The position numbers and the translations under genes are program-made. From Ralstonia sp. NFACC01 (GTDB lineage Bacteria; Pseudomonadota; Gammaproteobacteria; Burkholderiales; Burkholderiaceae), in contig NZ_FOWV01000006.1 of assembly GCF_900115545.1 (NCBI RefSeq), positions 47,190 through 111,189 of the forward strand: a DNA stretch of 64,000 nt, in the 5' to 3' direction. The first letter of the stretch is position 1. Each line of letters begins with the position of its first letter. Below the pieces are notes generated by a model that saw only the letters and a list, made by a program, of their open reading frames with translations, was not told the DNA's origin and ran no database searches. Shown here piece after piece: positions 35,167-43,096 of the stretch.

Positions 35167-36495
35167 TCAGTGCGCACGCGCATGTCCGCGCAGCATCCAC
35201 AGCGAGGCCAGACTGATCAGCGTGGTCGCAAACACATAGAAGCTCGGCGACGTCTTGATGTGCGTCACGCCAATCAGCCACGTGACGATCAGCGGCGAGA
35301 ACCCACCGAAGATCGTTACCGACAGGTTGTAGCTCAGCGCCAGACCCGTGCCGCGCGTACGCGTCGGGAAGATGTCAGCCAAGAGCGCCGGCAACGGCGC
35401 GAGGATGGCGGCCAAAAGCACGCCCACAATCGCCTGCATCACCAGCAGCGTCCAGAACGTCGGTTGCGCGACCAGTGTGGCAAACATCGGATACGTCGAC
35501 AGCGCAATCACCACCATTGCAATCGACACCACGCGGATGCTGCCGAAGCGATCTGCCAGCAAGCCGAACGCGGGCGCCATCACCATCAGCATCGCGCCGG
35601 TGATCATCGTGCAGACCAGCGAGGCGCTGGTTGCGATGTGGAGTTGGTTGATGGCATAGGTCGGCATGTAGACCTTCTGCACATAGTTGAATGCGGTGAC
35701 GGCCACGACCACGCCCGCCCCCAGCAGTAATCCGGGCAAACCCTGCGTGAGCGTATCGCGCAGCGGCGAGCGCGCTTGCAGCGCGGCCGGCGCTTCCGCC
35801 TGCATGGCCACAAACTCCGGCGTTTCAGGCGTGTGGCGGCGGATGTAGACACCAATGGGGCCGATCAGCAAGCCGAACAGGAACGCCACGCGCCAGCCCC
35901 ATGACTCCACTTGCTCGGTGGTCAGCGCGTAAGTCAGCCATGCGCTCAAGCCCGCGGCCAACAATGTGGCAAGACCCTGCGTGGCGGCCTGCCAGCTCGC
36001 GTTGTATCCCATGCGCTTGCCGTTGGCGTGCTCGATCATGAACGCCGTGGCTGAACCGAATTCTCCGCCGGCCGAAAAGCCCTGCAACAGGCGCGCCACG
36101 ATCACGATGGCCGGCGACCACAGCCCGATCGACGCATACGTCGGTGCAAACGCGATCATCGCGGTGCCCAGCATCATCAGCAGGATCGACCACGTCAGCG
36201 CAGCCTTGCGCCCGACGCGGTCTGCATAGCTGCCCAGCACCATCGAGCCCAGCGGCCGCATGATGAACGACACGCCAAACGTGCCGACAGAGAGCATCAG
36301 CGAACTCCACGCATCGCCCGTGGGGAAGAACAGCTTGCCGATGGTGATGGCGAAATAGCCGTAGATCAGCAGATCGTAGTATTCGAGCGCGTTGCCGACG
36401 CTGGCCGCCAGTACGGCACGCCAGGGCGAGGGATGTCGATGGGTGTCAGTGGCGCGTGCGGACGCGCCGCTCGCATTGAGGGTGTGGGCTGGCAT
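35167..36495 (-). CDS. MHS-family MFS transporter
   Basis: A 442-residue proton symporter with twelve membrane helices. It shows SVGNALEYYDLLIYGYFAI near 33-51, GSYADRVGRKAALTW near 89-103, and RLLQGFSAGGEFGSATAFMIEHA near 134-156, typical of the citrate/tricarballylate/ketoglutarate branch. Normal length, in contrast to the MHS protein at 28.9-30.6 kb. It precedes the deacylase gene in the same operon. A perfect inverted repeat upstream, next to a LysR gene, is a likely control site. Substrate not determined. Confidence 0.87.
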   Translation of the reverse strand: MPAHTLNASGASARATDTHRHPSPWRAVLAASVGNALEYYDLLIYGYFAITIGKLFFPTGDAWSSLMLSVGTFGVSFIMRPLGSMVLGSYADRVGRKAALTWSILLMMLGTAMIAFAPTYASIGLWSPAIVIVARLLQGFSAGGEFGSATAFMIEHANGKRMGYNASWQAATQGLATLLAAGLSAWLTYALTTEQVESWGWRVAFLFGLLIGPIGVYIRRHTPETPEFVAMQAEAPAALQARSPLRDTLTQGLPGLLLGAGVVVAVTAFNYVQKVYMPTYAINQLHIATSASLVCTMITGAMLMVMAPAFGLLADRFGSIRVVSIAMVVIALSTYPMFATLVAQPTFWTLLVMQAIVGVLLAAILAPLPALLADIFPTRTRGTGLALSYNLSVTIFGGFSPLIVTWLIGVTHIKTSPSFYVFATTLISLASLWMLRGHARAH

Positions 36496-36591
36496 GGTTG
36501 TCTCCCCGTGGTCTGTGCCGATCCGCCTGTTTTGCTGAATAACGCTGGCGGGCGAAGGTTGCGGAGGAGTCTAGGTGCCGTGCCCACGCGG

Positions 36592-36612
36592 CTTGTGCCG
36601 TTTCGGCACAAG
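36592..36612. promoter_or_regulatory. Perfect inverted repeat between LysR gene and MHS transporter
   Basis: CTTGTGCCG (36592-36600) and CGGCACAAG (36604-36612) with a TTT spacer. It lies about 100 bases upstream of the transporter start and just after the LysR stop. Lack of a T-run argues against a terminator; dyad symmetry and location fit a LysR-type operator. Confidence 0.45.
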
Positions 36613-36634
36613 GTTGGGCTTTTTGCGATGCACC

Positions 36635-37558
36635 TCAGGCGAGATCGGGGCGAGAGTTGCCGCTGGCGCTACCAACGGCCAGTTGCCATACCTCGTCAAG
36701 CAGTGCGCTCTGGTTGCTGCGCACCCGCATCATGCGGATATTGACGTGGATGTGCCAGGCATCATCGCCGGCCGGGCGCAGTTCGCCCGCGTTCAGGTGC
36801 GGCTTGGCCAGGCGATATGGCAACCACGCCATGCCGAATCCCCGTAGGGCCATCTCTTCTACCGCCTCGTAGAAATCCGCCTGGAACACGGGCTGCAGAT
36901 GCGCCTTGCGATCGGCGGCGGCAAGGTGGCTGTCGAGCATCTGCCGCAACGTCAGGCCGCGCGCAAAGGCCAGCCACGGTAGCGGTGCGGCGGCCGAGCC
37001 CGGCAGCGTAAAGCGTGCGCGGCCGCGCTTGTCAGGCACACTCACCGGCACCAGCGTCTCGCTGCCCAGCAGGCAATGGTCGTACTTACGCGGATCGAGT
37101 AGAGCATCGGCCTGCGGGCTGGCGTAGGCGATCAGCAGATCGACGGTGCCATCGGCAAGTGCCAGGACGCCTTCCTGCGTGCCGCCCGTCGTCACGCTGA
37201 GCGGAAACACGCCGCGCCGGCGCGCCAGCGTTTCATACCAGCCCGGGACAAAGGTGCGCGCCAGCGTGCGCCCTGTGCCGATCTTGAGCGCCACCGGCAG
37301 TTGCGCCTCGCGCAGCAGCAAGCGCGCATCGTTCAGGCCGTCGACGGCATTGGCCGCGGCATCCAGAAACAAGCGCCCCGCCGCCGTGAGCGTGACGGGA
37401 TGCTCGCTGCGCTCGACCAGTGCGGTGCCCACCCACTCTTCGAGCGCCTTGATCCGCCGGCCGAATGCGGGGTGCGTGACGTTGCGGTTCTCGGCGGCGC
37501 GGCTGAAGCTGCGCGTCTTGGCGAGTTCCTTGAAGTCTTCCAGCCATTTGATCTGCAT
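36635..37558 (-). CDS. LysR-family regulator (HypT/YjiE-like)
   Basis: A 307-residue regulator. The N-terminal helix-turn-helix covers about 1-65 (MQIKWLEDFKELAKTRSFSRAAENRNVTHPAFGRRIKALE), a version typical of the HypT-like LysR group in which VTHPAFGRRI replaces the common SQPAVSRQI. The C-terminal effector domain follows. It stands between the transporter/deacylase operon (same strand) and a divergent FAD monooxygenase. Either could be its target. HypT in E. coli senses hypochlorite; that function cannot be assumed here. Confidence 0.85.
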   Translation of the reverse strand: MQIKWLEDFKELAKTRSFSRAAENRNVTHPAFGRRIKALEEWVGTALVERSEHPVTLTAAGRLFLDAAANAVDGLNDARLLLREAQLPVALKIGTGRTLARTFVPGWYETLARRRGVFPLSVTTGGTQEGVLALADGTVDLLIAYASPQADALLDPRKYDHCLLGSETLVPVSVPDKRGRARFTLPGSAAAPLPWLAFARGLTLRQMLDSHLAAADRKAHLQPVFQADFYEAVEEMALRGFGMAWLPYRLAKPHLNAGELRPAGDDAWHIHVNIRMMRVRSNQSALLDEVWQLAVGSASGNSRPDLA

Positions 37559-37678
37559 GGCGCGTCCGGGTGGGATGGTGAGCGTGTGGTCTGCGCATTA
37601 TCTCCGCAGCCTGCACGAACGGGCTTAACGTGCGTGCCGTATCGTTATCATCTTGAGCAAACGATCCGCCACACCTTC

Positions 37679-38887
37679 ATGACCGCACCCCGCCCGCTGT
37701 CCATTGGCATTGCCGGCGCCGGTAACGCCGGACTTGCCGCTGCCATCGCGTTTGCCCGCCAGGGGCACAACGTGCACGTCTTCGAAAAGCACCCGCAGCT
37801 GACCGCCATGGGCGCGGGCCTGCTGATCCAGCCGCAGGGTATCCGCGCGCTGGAGGCACTCGGCGTGGGCCGCGAGCTGGAAGGCATCGGCGCGCCGATC
37901 GATCGGCTGATCGGCCTGAGCCATCGCGGCTGGCGTCTGCTCGACATCGACTACGCCGAGACGCCCGGCCGCGCCGTCACGCGGCATGCGCTGTCGTCCA
38001 TGCTGTACGACGCCGCCTTGCACGCGGGCGCAGCATTCCACTTTGGTTGCGCGATCCAGCAATTGCTTGTTGATGGACCGCGCGCGCAGGTCGCGCACAC
38101 GCAGGGCGAATCAATCTTCGATCTGTTTGTGATTGCCGATGGCGCGGCCTCTGCGCTGCGTGAGCCCGCAGGCCTGGCCGGCCCGTCGAGCACCTACCGA
38201 TGGGGCACGCTTTGGTTCCAAGGGTGGGTGGATGGCTGGAACCCGCGCGTGCTGCAGCAGCGCTTTCGCGGCACACGCGAGATGATGGGCTTGCTGCCCA
38301 CCGAAGTGGACAGCACCCGCACTCGCCTGTCGATGTTCTGGAGTCTGCCCGGTGATGCCGTGGACGCCTGGCGGCAGATCGACATCACGCAGTGGAAGGC
38401 GCATGTGCTGAGCCTGTGGCCGCAAGCCGCGCCCATGGTCGAGCAGATCGGCTCGCACGACGATATGCCTTTTGCCGTCTATCGGCACACATGGCCGCGC
38501 GCGCTGGCCAAACCACCTTACTGCGTCATCGGCGATGCCGCGCATGCCATGAGCCCGCAGCTCGGTTTGGGGACCACGCTGGCCGCGCAAGATGCCCTGG
38601 CACTTGCCGCGTGCGTGCAAGTGCATGGCCCCACCCATGGCGCGCTCGCCTACCACGCCCGTCGTCTGCGCACCGTGCAGGCCTACCAGACGCTGAGCCG
38701 TGCGCTCACGCCATGCTTCCAGGCGCAATACGGCGGTTGGATGCGAGACGTAGTGTTTGCCACCGGCTTGCGCGTACCCGGTGTCGCATGGCTGATGAAA
38801 CGCAGCCTGGCAGAGCCGCCCGCGCGCGATGCCGCATTCGCTCCAGCTGCGGCTGCCACGTCTACGAGCGAAAAGCCCCAGGCATGA
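37679..38887 (+). CDS. FAD-dependent aromatic-hydroxylase-type monooxygenase
   Basis: A 402-residue flavoprotein. The N-terminal FAD fold starts at IGIAGAGNAGLAAAIAFARQGHNV (9-32) and the second FAD motif CVIGDAAHAMSPQLGLGTTLAAQDA lies near 282-306, the hallmark of the salicylate/p-hydroxybenzoate hydroxylase group. The frame is open back to 37301, but the ATG at 37679 precedes the FAD motif directly. Divergent from the LysR gene; a repeat ATCGTT-N13-AACGAT at 37641-37665 just upstream could be its regulatory site. It is followed after 19 bases by a small unknown gene. Confidence 0.85.
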   Translation: MTAPRPLSIGIAGAGNAGLAAAIAFARQGHNVHVFEKHPQLTAMGAGLLIQPQGIRALEALGVGRELEGIGAPIDRLIGLSHRGWRLLDIDYAETPGRAVTRHALSSMLYDAALHAGAAFHFGCAIQQLLVDGPRAQVAHTQGESIFDLFVIADGAASALREPAGLAGPSSTYRWGTLWFQGWVDGWNPRVLQQRFRGTREMMGLLPTEVDSTRTRLSMFWSLPGDAVDAWRQIDITQWKAHVLSLWPQAAPMVEQIGSHDDMPFAVYRHTWPRALAKPPYCVIGDAAHAMSPQLGLGTTLAAQDALALAACVQVHGPTHGALAYHARRLRTVQAYQTLSRALTPCFQAQYGGWMRDVVFATGLRVPGVAWLMKRSLAEPPARDAAFAPAAAATSTSEKPQA

Positions 38888-38906
38888 CACCACGCCATCC
38901 ATCAGC

Positions 38907-39482
38907 ATGAGCCTGTTGCACACCTTCCTTCCCGAGCATCAGTTCAGCGAGCAGCACCACATACGCGTCAATGCCGCACCCGGGCGCGTGCTCGACGTGG
39001 TTTCGCAACTGGACGTCAGTGATTTCCCGCTGGCCAGGCTGTTCCTGCACTTGCGCGCCATCCCGGCGCGCATCGCCGCCGCGATGGGCAAGCCCAGTGC
39101 GCGACGTATCGATGCCGGATTCGGTCTGCACGATTTCACGGTACTCGGCCGCGATGGAGATCGCGAATTCGCGCTCGGCCTCGTCGGCCGCTTCTGGGAA
39201 TCCGACGGCGGGCTCGTCCACGTTGAAGCCAGCGCGTTTCGCACGTTCTCCGAACCCGATATCGCCAAGCTGGTCATGACGTTCGTTGCCGAATCCGACG
39301 GCACCGGTACGCTGCTGACTACTCGCACGTGCGTGCATTGCTCGGGCACAGCGGCGCGCCGCCACTTCACGCCTTACTGGGTGCTGATCCGCATACCAAG
39401 CGGGCTGATCCGGCGGATGATGCTGCACCGGATCAAGCAAGCGGCGGAGGCACACGACGCCCAGCTTACACGTCCAGAATAA
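38907..39482 (+). CDS. Conserved protein of unknown function
   Basis: A 191-residue protein without motifs I can assign. The pattern of an early RVLDVVSQLDVSDFPLARLFLHLRAIP, a central FALGLVGRFWESDGG, and a C-terminal helix ending RRMMLHRIKQAAEAH suggests an SRPBCC- or DUF2867-like small-molecule-binding fold. That is a guess from shape. No signal peptide. It follows the FAD monooxygenase by 19 bases and is probably in its operon. Its 3' end overlaps the convergent cupin gene by 17 bases. Confidence 0.65.
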   Translation: MSLLHTFLPEHQFSEQHHIRVNAAPGRVLDVVSQLDVSDFPLARLFLHLRAIPARIAAAMGKPSARRIDAGFGLHDFTVLGRDGDREFALGLVGRFWESDGGLVHVEASAFRTFSEPDIAKLVMTFVAESDGTGTLLTTRTCVHCSGTAARRHFTPYWVLIRIPSGLIRRMMLHRIKQAAEAHDAQLTRPE

Positions 39483-39798
39483 CCAACGTGCCCGTGCTGC
39501 CGGCATCCACGCTGTGCGGCACGCCGGCGGGCACGACATACAACTCGCCGCGCGACACCGTGACCGCCTCGCCGTCGATGCGCAGGCGCAACTCGCCATC
39601 GATCACCAGCAGGCCTTCGGCATAGTCGTGCACTTCGTCGGGATACGGCGTGCGGTCCATGCGCAGCACCTTGAAGTTGCCGCCACCAAAGCGCTCCAGC
39701 ACGCGAGACGACCATGCGCGCGGCAACGCATCGGCCTCTGCATTGAGATTGAAAAACGGCACGCCGACCTCGCCCAAGGAAAAGGAAGCGCCGAGCAT
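39466..39798 (-). CDS. Single-domain cupin protein
   Basis: A 110-residue beta-barrel protein of the cupin superfamily. Motif 1 appears as DEVHDYAEGLLVIDGELRL (His and Glu present) and motif 2 as ELYVVPAGVPHSV (His at the end), giving plausible metal ligands. Small cupins may be enzymes or sensors; the role is unknown. Both the start (24 bases before a terminator region) and the 17-base 3' overlap with the convergent gene indicate a compact single gene. Confidence 0.82.
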   Translation of the reverse strand: MLGASFSLGEVGVPFFNLNAEADALPRAWSSRVLERFGGGNFKVLRMDRTPYPDEVHDYAEGLLVIDGELRLRIDGEAVTVSRGELYVVPAGVPHSVDAGSTGTLVILDV

Positions 39799-39819
39799 AC
39801 CAGCCGATGGATAACAAGA

Positions 39820-39850
39820 AAGGGCGCCCGCATTGCTGCTGGGCGCCCTT
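39820..39850 (-). terminator. Terminator of orphan response regulator
   Basis: Perfect 10-base arms AAGGGCGCCC/GGGCGCCCTT with an 11-base loop; on the minus strand it is followed by TCTTGTT. It lies 23 bases after the response regulator stop. Confidence 0.7.
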
Positions 39851-39873
39851 ACTACGTGGCAGTCGGCGCGCGC

Positions 39874-40614
39874 TTAAGCGTCGTAGGATGCGAGGTCCAT
39901 CTCGGACAGCGCATTCATGTCATCCGCAGGCCTCAGGTGGTCCACGCGGTAACCGTGTTTGTACACCGCCACCAAGCGCACTTCGTTCACCGGTTCGATG
40001 TTCAGCTTCATGCGGATGCGCGACACGTGGCTATCGATTGTGCGCGTGTACTCCGATGAGTTGCGGCCCCACACCTGTCCGAAAATATGGTCGCGCGACA
40101 GCGTGCGGCCCACGTTCGAGAACAGCAGCAGCGCCAGCTGAAATTCGATGCCCGTCAGCGTAACGGGCTCGCCGTGCAGTGTGATCTGCTGGCGTTGTGG
40201 GTTGAAGTGGTACGGACCTACCGAGAACGGCAGGCGGCCATACGGGATCGGGTACGCACGGCGCAGCAACGCATCGACGCGGGCGCGAAGCTCGGCAATG
40301 CGGAACGGCTTCGCGATGTAGTCATCGGCGCCTTGGGTCAGTGCGCGCACGATGCTCTTTTCACCTTCTTCGGCTGTGACGAACAGGATGGGAAGCACGT
40401 CCCTGTGACGGCTGCGCACCACGCTCAGCACATCGATACCGAGCATGCCCGGCGTGTGCCAGTCGAGGATCAGCATGTCGTACGACGAGCGGCCCAGCAT
40501 GCGCAGCAACGTCGCTCCATCGCTGTAGGGCGTCACGTCGTGGCCAGACTGGGACAGGATCTGGACGATGACTTCGCTTTGGAAGGGATCGTCTTCAAGC
40601 AAGGCGATACGCAT
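39874..40614 (-). CDS. Orphan OmpR-family response regulator
   Basis: A 246-residue regulator. The receiver starts MRIALLEDDPFQSEVI with the acidic pair at 8-9, has phosphoacceptor Asp in MLILDWHTPGM near 56, and Lys in YIAKPFRIAE near 105. The winged-helix domain has VTLTGIEFQLALLLFSNVGRTLSRDHIFGQVWG and TIDSHVSRIRMKL. No sensor kinase lies next to it, so its partner is elsewhere. The ATG at 40614 is used. A terminator follows at 39820-39850. Confidence 0.92.
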   Translation of the reverse strand: MRIALLEDDPFQSEVIVQILSQSGHDVTPYSDGATLLRMLGRSSYDMLILDWHTPGMLGIDVLSVVRSRHRDVLPILFVTAEEGEKSIVRALTQGADDYIAKPFRIAELRARVDALLRRAYPIPYGRLPFSVGPYHFNPQRQQITLHGEPVTLTGIEFQLALLLFSNVGRTLSRDHIFGQVWGRNSSEYTRTIDSHVSRIRMKLNIEPVNEVRLVAVYKHGYRVDHLRPADDMNALSEMDLASYDA

Positions 40615-40819
40615 GTTCGACTCCATGAAAATTGCGCACATGCGTGCCGGATGGAGCGAGCGTTGATCGCGCCCGAACCGTCGCGTTCAGCGCGATCCGT
40701 TGCATGTGTTACGTGTTTGCAATTTTCGTGGCGAGGTTTGCTACGAACCATGAGAAGAGTCCTAATTTGTGAAGCGCCTTGAATCATCCGGTGCCGCATC
40801 CATTCCACGAAATCTGGAC

Positions 40820-40849
40820 AAAAAAAAGCCCGGACAACGAGGTCCGGGC
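40820..40849 (-). terminator. Strong intrinsic terminator (minus strand)
   Basis: On the minus strand GCCCGGAC-CTCGTT-GTCCGGGC followed by eight T. It lies 225 bases beyond the LysR stop, an unusual distance for its terminator, which raises the possibility of a separate transcript. Confidence 0.8.
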
Positions 40850-40928
40850 GGCGGTATTTCCCACAATGTGACGGGATCGGAAACACCCAAGGGTCGCATG
40901 TGCCAGACTGCGTCGCTGTGCACCGGGG
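40820..40928 (-). ncRNA. Candidate small RNA
   Basis: A possible ~109-base transcript ends in the strong terminator at 40820-40849. A weak promoter, TTGACG (40963-40958), 17-base spacer and TGCAGT (40940-40935), lies upstream. The transcript would contain an inner stem-loop (GTGTTTCC pairing with GGAAATAC, with one G-U pair) before the terminator. The alternative is that this is the 3' untranslated part of the LysR mRNA. No known RNA family recognised. Confidence 0.3.
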
Positions 40929-41074
40929 GGACACACTGCAACGCTTACGGGGGATAACGTCAAGAAGGGTCAGACGTACTGGTCGGCACACGCGAAGCGC
41001 ATGATGCCGTGCGATACGCGCTGTCGGAGCAGTCGTGACAACATTTGACGCGCCCGCTTCTGGGCCGCCACGCC

Positions 41075-41992
41075 TCAGGTGGGATCCGCGTTTTCCAGCT
41101 CTTGCCGAATCGACTCGGTCAGCATGTCGATCAGCAATCGAACGCGTTTGGGAACGAACCGGGCGGATGGCGTGACGAGGTTGATCGGCTCTCCGCTGGT
41201 CGCATAATCGGGCAGCACGCGCACGAGGCGAGGCAACGGAGCGTTGGCGCGCGCTACGGCACTCGCGTACAGCGGCAGCGGGCCGATGCCAGCGCCCGAC
41301 GCGATCAACGTTTCCAGATAGATAAGGCTGTCGGAGTTCAGGCGGGCGCGCACGGCCACCGTTTTCAGGCCATCGGGGCCAACGAGGCGCCATTGCGTTT
41401 CGCCGCGGCCGGTGCCGCGAAAATCGAGGCAGCAATGGTCGGCCAGCCCTTGCACGGTGTCTGGAGCACCGCGGCGCTGAAGGTAATCGGGTGAGGCGAA
41501 CAAGCCGATGCGCAACACGCCAAGCGATCGCGCCACGAGAGAACTGTCGGCCAAGCGTCCGACGCGGACAGCAAGGTCAAATCCTTCCTGCACCAGATCG
41601 ACATTGCGCGGCGTCAGCACCACGTCCAGGTCGATCTCCGGATACTGCTGCATGAAGCGTGCGGCCACCGGTGCCACCAGCAGGCGCCCGACGTCTTCGG
41701 AAGATGTGATCCGCACCTTGCCGCGTGGCAGGTCCTGCAGCTCGCCGGCGCACGTCGTGGCGCGCTCGATGTCTTCCAGTGCATGCGACGCCACCTGATA
41801 GAGACTCTGGCCCGCGTCGGTCAGATGCAGCGTGCGTGTGGTGCGCTGTAACAGTCGTACGTTCAAATCCTGTTCAAGCGCCGCAATGCCCCGGCTGACT
41901 GACGATTTGGGCAGATCGAGCCGCGTTGCCGCTGCCGTGAAGCTCCCCGCCTCGACCACGCGCACGAACAGCGCCAATTGGTTCAGATCCAT
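41075..41992 (-). CDS. LysR-family regulator
   Basis: A 305-residue regulator of the common AaeR/DmlR-like group. The helix-turn-helix is MDLNQLALFVRVVEAGSFTAAATRLDLPKSSVSRGIAALE, followed by the LLQRTTRTLHLTDAG linker typical of this branch; the effector domain fills the rest. The ATG at 41992 begins the domain. It is divergent from the pirin gene with 151 bases between, the usual arrangement for a LysR regulator and its target. Confidence 0.92.
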   Translation of the reverse strand: MDLNQLALFVRVVEAGSFTAAATRLDLPKSSVSRGIAALEQDLNVRLLQRTTRTLHLTDAGQSLYQVASHALEDIERATTCAGELQDLPRGKVRITSSEDVGRLLVAPVAARFMQQYPEIDLDVVLTPRNVDLVQEGFDLAVRVGRLADSSLVARSLGVLRIGLFASPDYLQRRGAPDTVQGLADHCCLDFRGTGRGETQWRLVGPDGLKTVAVRARLNSDSLIYLETLIASGAGIGPLPLYASAVARANAPLPRLVRVLPDYATSGEPINLVTPSARFVPKRVRLLIDMLTESIRQELENADPT

Positions 41993-42143
41993 GGTTTTCC
42001 TCCTTTTATCGTGATGCGTGCCGGCCTGGGATTGTGATTGTCTCGCCGGTAGCAACATTTTTTCCCACAATAACCGACTAGTGCAAACCGGGCAACCACC
42101 CTACATTTGGCATATGACAAACGCCCGATTTCAGGAGAACAAC

Positions 42144-43040
42144 ATGGAAACCCTCGTGCAACCGCAAGTGCAGCGTGGCCGCCGCGTGGAGCGCATCATC
42201 ACGGGCCGCCCCACTTCGGACGGCGCGGGCGTGAAGCTCACGCGCGTCCTGACAAACAACCTGCAACGTCGGCTGGACCCGTTCCTGATGCTGGACGCCT
42301 TTCGTAGTGACGACCCGAACGACTATCTGGCCGGCTTTCCCGACCACCCGCACCGCGGCTTTGAAACGGTGACGTACATGATCGCTGGCCGCATGCGCCA
42401 CCGCGACAGCGCCGGCCACGAAGGCCTGCTGCAACACGGCGGCGTGCAGTGGATGACAGCCGGCAGCGGCGTGGTGCACTCTGAAATGCCGGAACAGGAA
42501 GACGGCGTGATGGAAGGCTTCCAGCTGTGGCTGAACCTGCCCGCCAGGGACAAGATGACGACGCCGTGGTACCGCGACATCCCGTCGAACGAGATTCCCG
42601 AGTTCACGACGGAAGACGGCGTGGCCGTGCGCGTGATCGCCGGAGAATCGCAAGGCGTGCAAGGTGCGATGACGCGTGAAGCGACGCAGCCGTTGTATCT
42701 GGACATCACGCTGCCGGCGGGTGCGTCGTTTGCGCAGCCGCTGCCGGCGGGGCACAACGCGTTCGTCTACGTGTTCCGTGGCAACGCGCTGGTGGGCGAC
42801 GCCGACGCATCTGGCAACGCTGGGCTGCAGCGCGTGGAAGACAAGCAGATGGCCATCCTCGCCAACACGGAAGGCAGCGACGGTGTGGTCATCCGTGCAG
42901 GCAACGCTGAGGCACGCGTGCTGCTGGTGGCGGGCAAGCCGCTGAACGAGTCGATCGCGCAATACGGCCCGTTCGTGATGAACACGCAGGAAGAAATCTT
43001 TCAGGCCGTGCGTGACTTCCAAGCCGGCAAGTTCGCGTAA
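42144..43040 (+). CDS. Pirin-family protein
   Basis: A 298-residue bicupin protein. The N-terminal pirin domain includes DPFLMLDAFRSDDP near 45-58, the metal-binding HPHRGFETVTYMI near 68-80, and GGVQWMTAGSGVVHSEMP near 99-116, with the expected His and Glu ligands. The C-terminal pirin_C domain follows. Bacterial pirins include quercetin dioxygenases and redox-responsive regulators. The ATG at 42144 follows AGGAG and is preferred over an earlier ATG at 42114. Probably controlled by the divergent LysR protein. Confidence 0.92.
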   Translation: METLVQPQVQRGRRVERIITGRPTSDGAGVKLTRVLTNNLQRRLDPFLMLDAFRSDDPNDYLAGFPDHPHRGFETVTYMIAGRMRHRDSAGHEGLLQHGGVQWMTAGSGVVHSEMPEQEDGVMEGFQLWLNLPARDKMTTPWYRDIPSNEIPEFTTEDGVAVRVIAGESQGVQGAMTREATQPLYLDITLPAGASFAQPLPAGHNAFVYVFRGNALVGDADASGNAGLQRVEDKQMAILANTEGSDGVVIRAGNAEARVLLVAGKPLNESIAQYGPFVMNTQEEIFQAVRDFQAGKFA

Positions 43041-43064
43041 AGCGTCTGAGCAGTCGCAAAGAAA

Positions 43065-43096
43065 AACCGCCGCTCGATTTCACCAGAGCGGCGGTT
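43065..43096. terminator. Shared terminator of pirin and srkA
   Basis: Arms AACCGCCGCTC and GAGCGGCGGTT (11 bases, perfect) around a 10-base loop, with A-run before and T-run on the minus strand (TTTTTCTTT). The srkA stop codon (43080-43082) lies in the loop and one arm is srkA coding sequence. Confidence 0.75.

Larger units (their letters stand above)
40615..41074. other. Intergenic region upstream of orphan regulator, with possible small RNA
   Basis: No credible protein gene in 460 bases. It contains the regulator promoter near 40620-40760, a strong minus-strand terminator at 40820-40849, and about 225 bases between that terminator and the LysR stop that could be a small RNA gene or a long 3' untranslated region. 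Confidence 0.55.
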
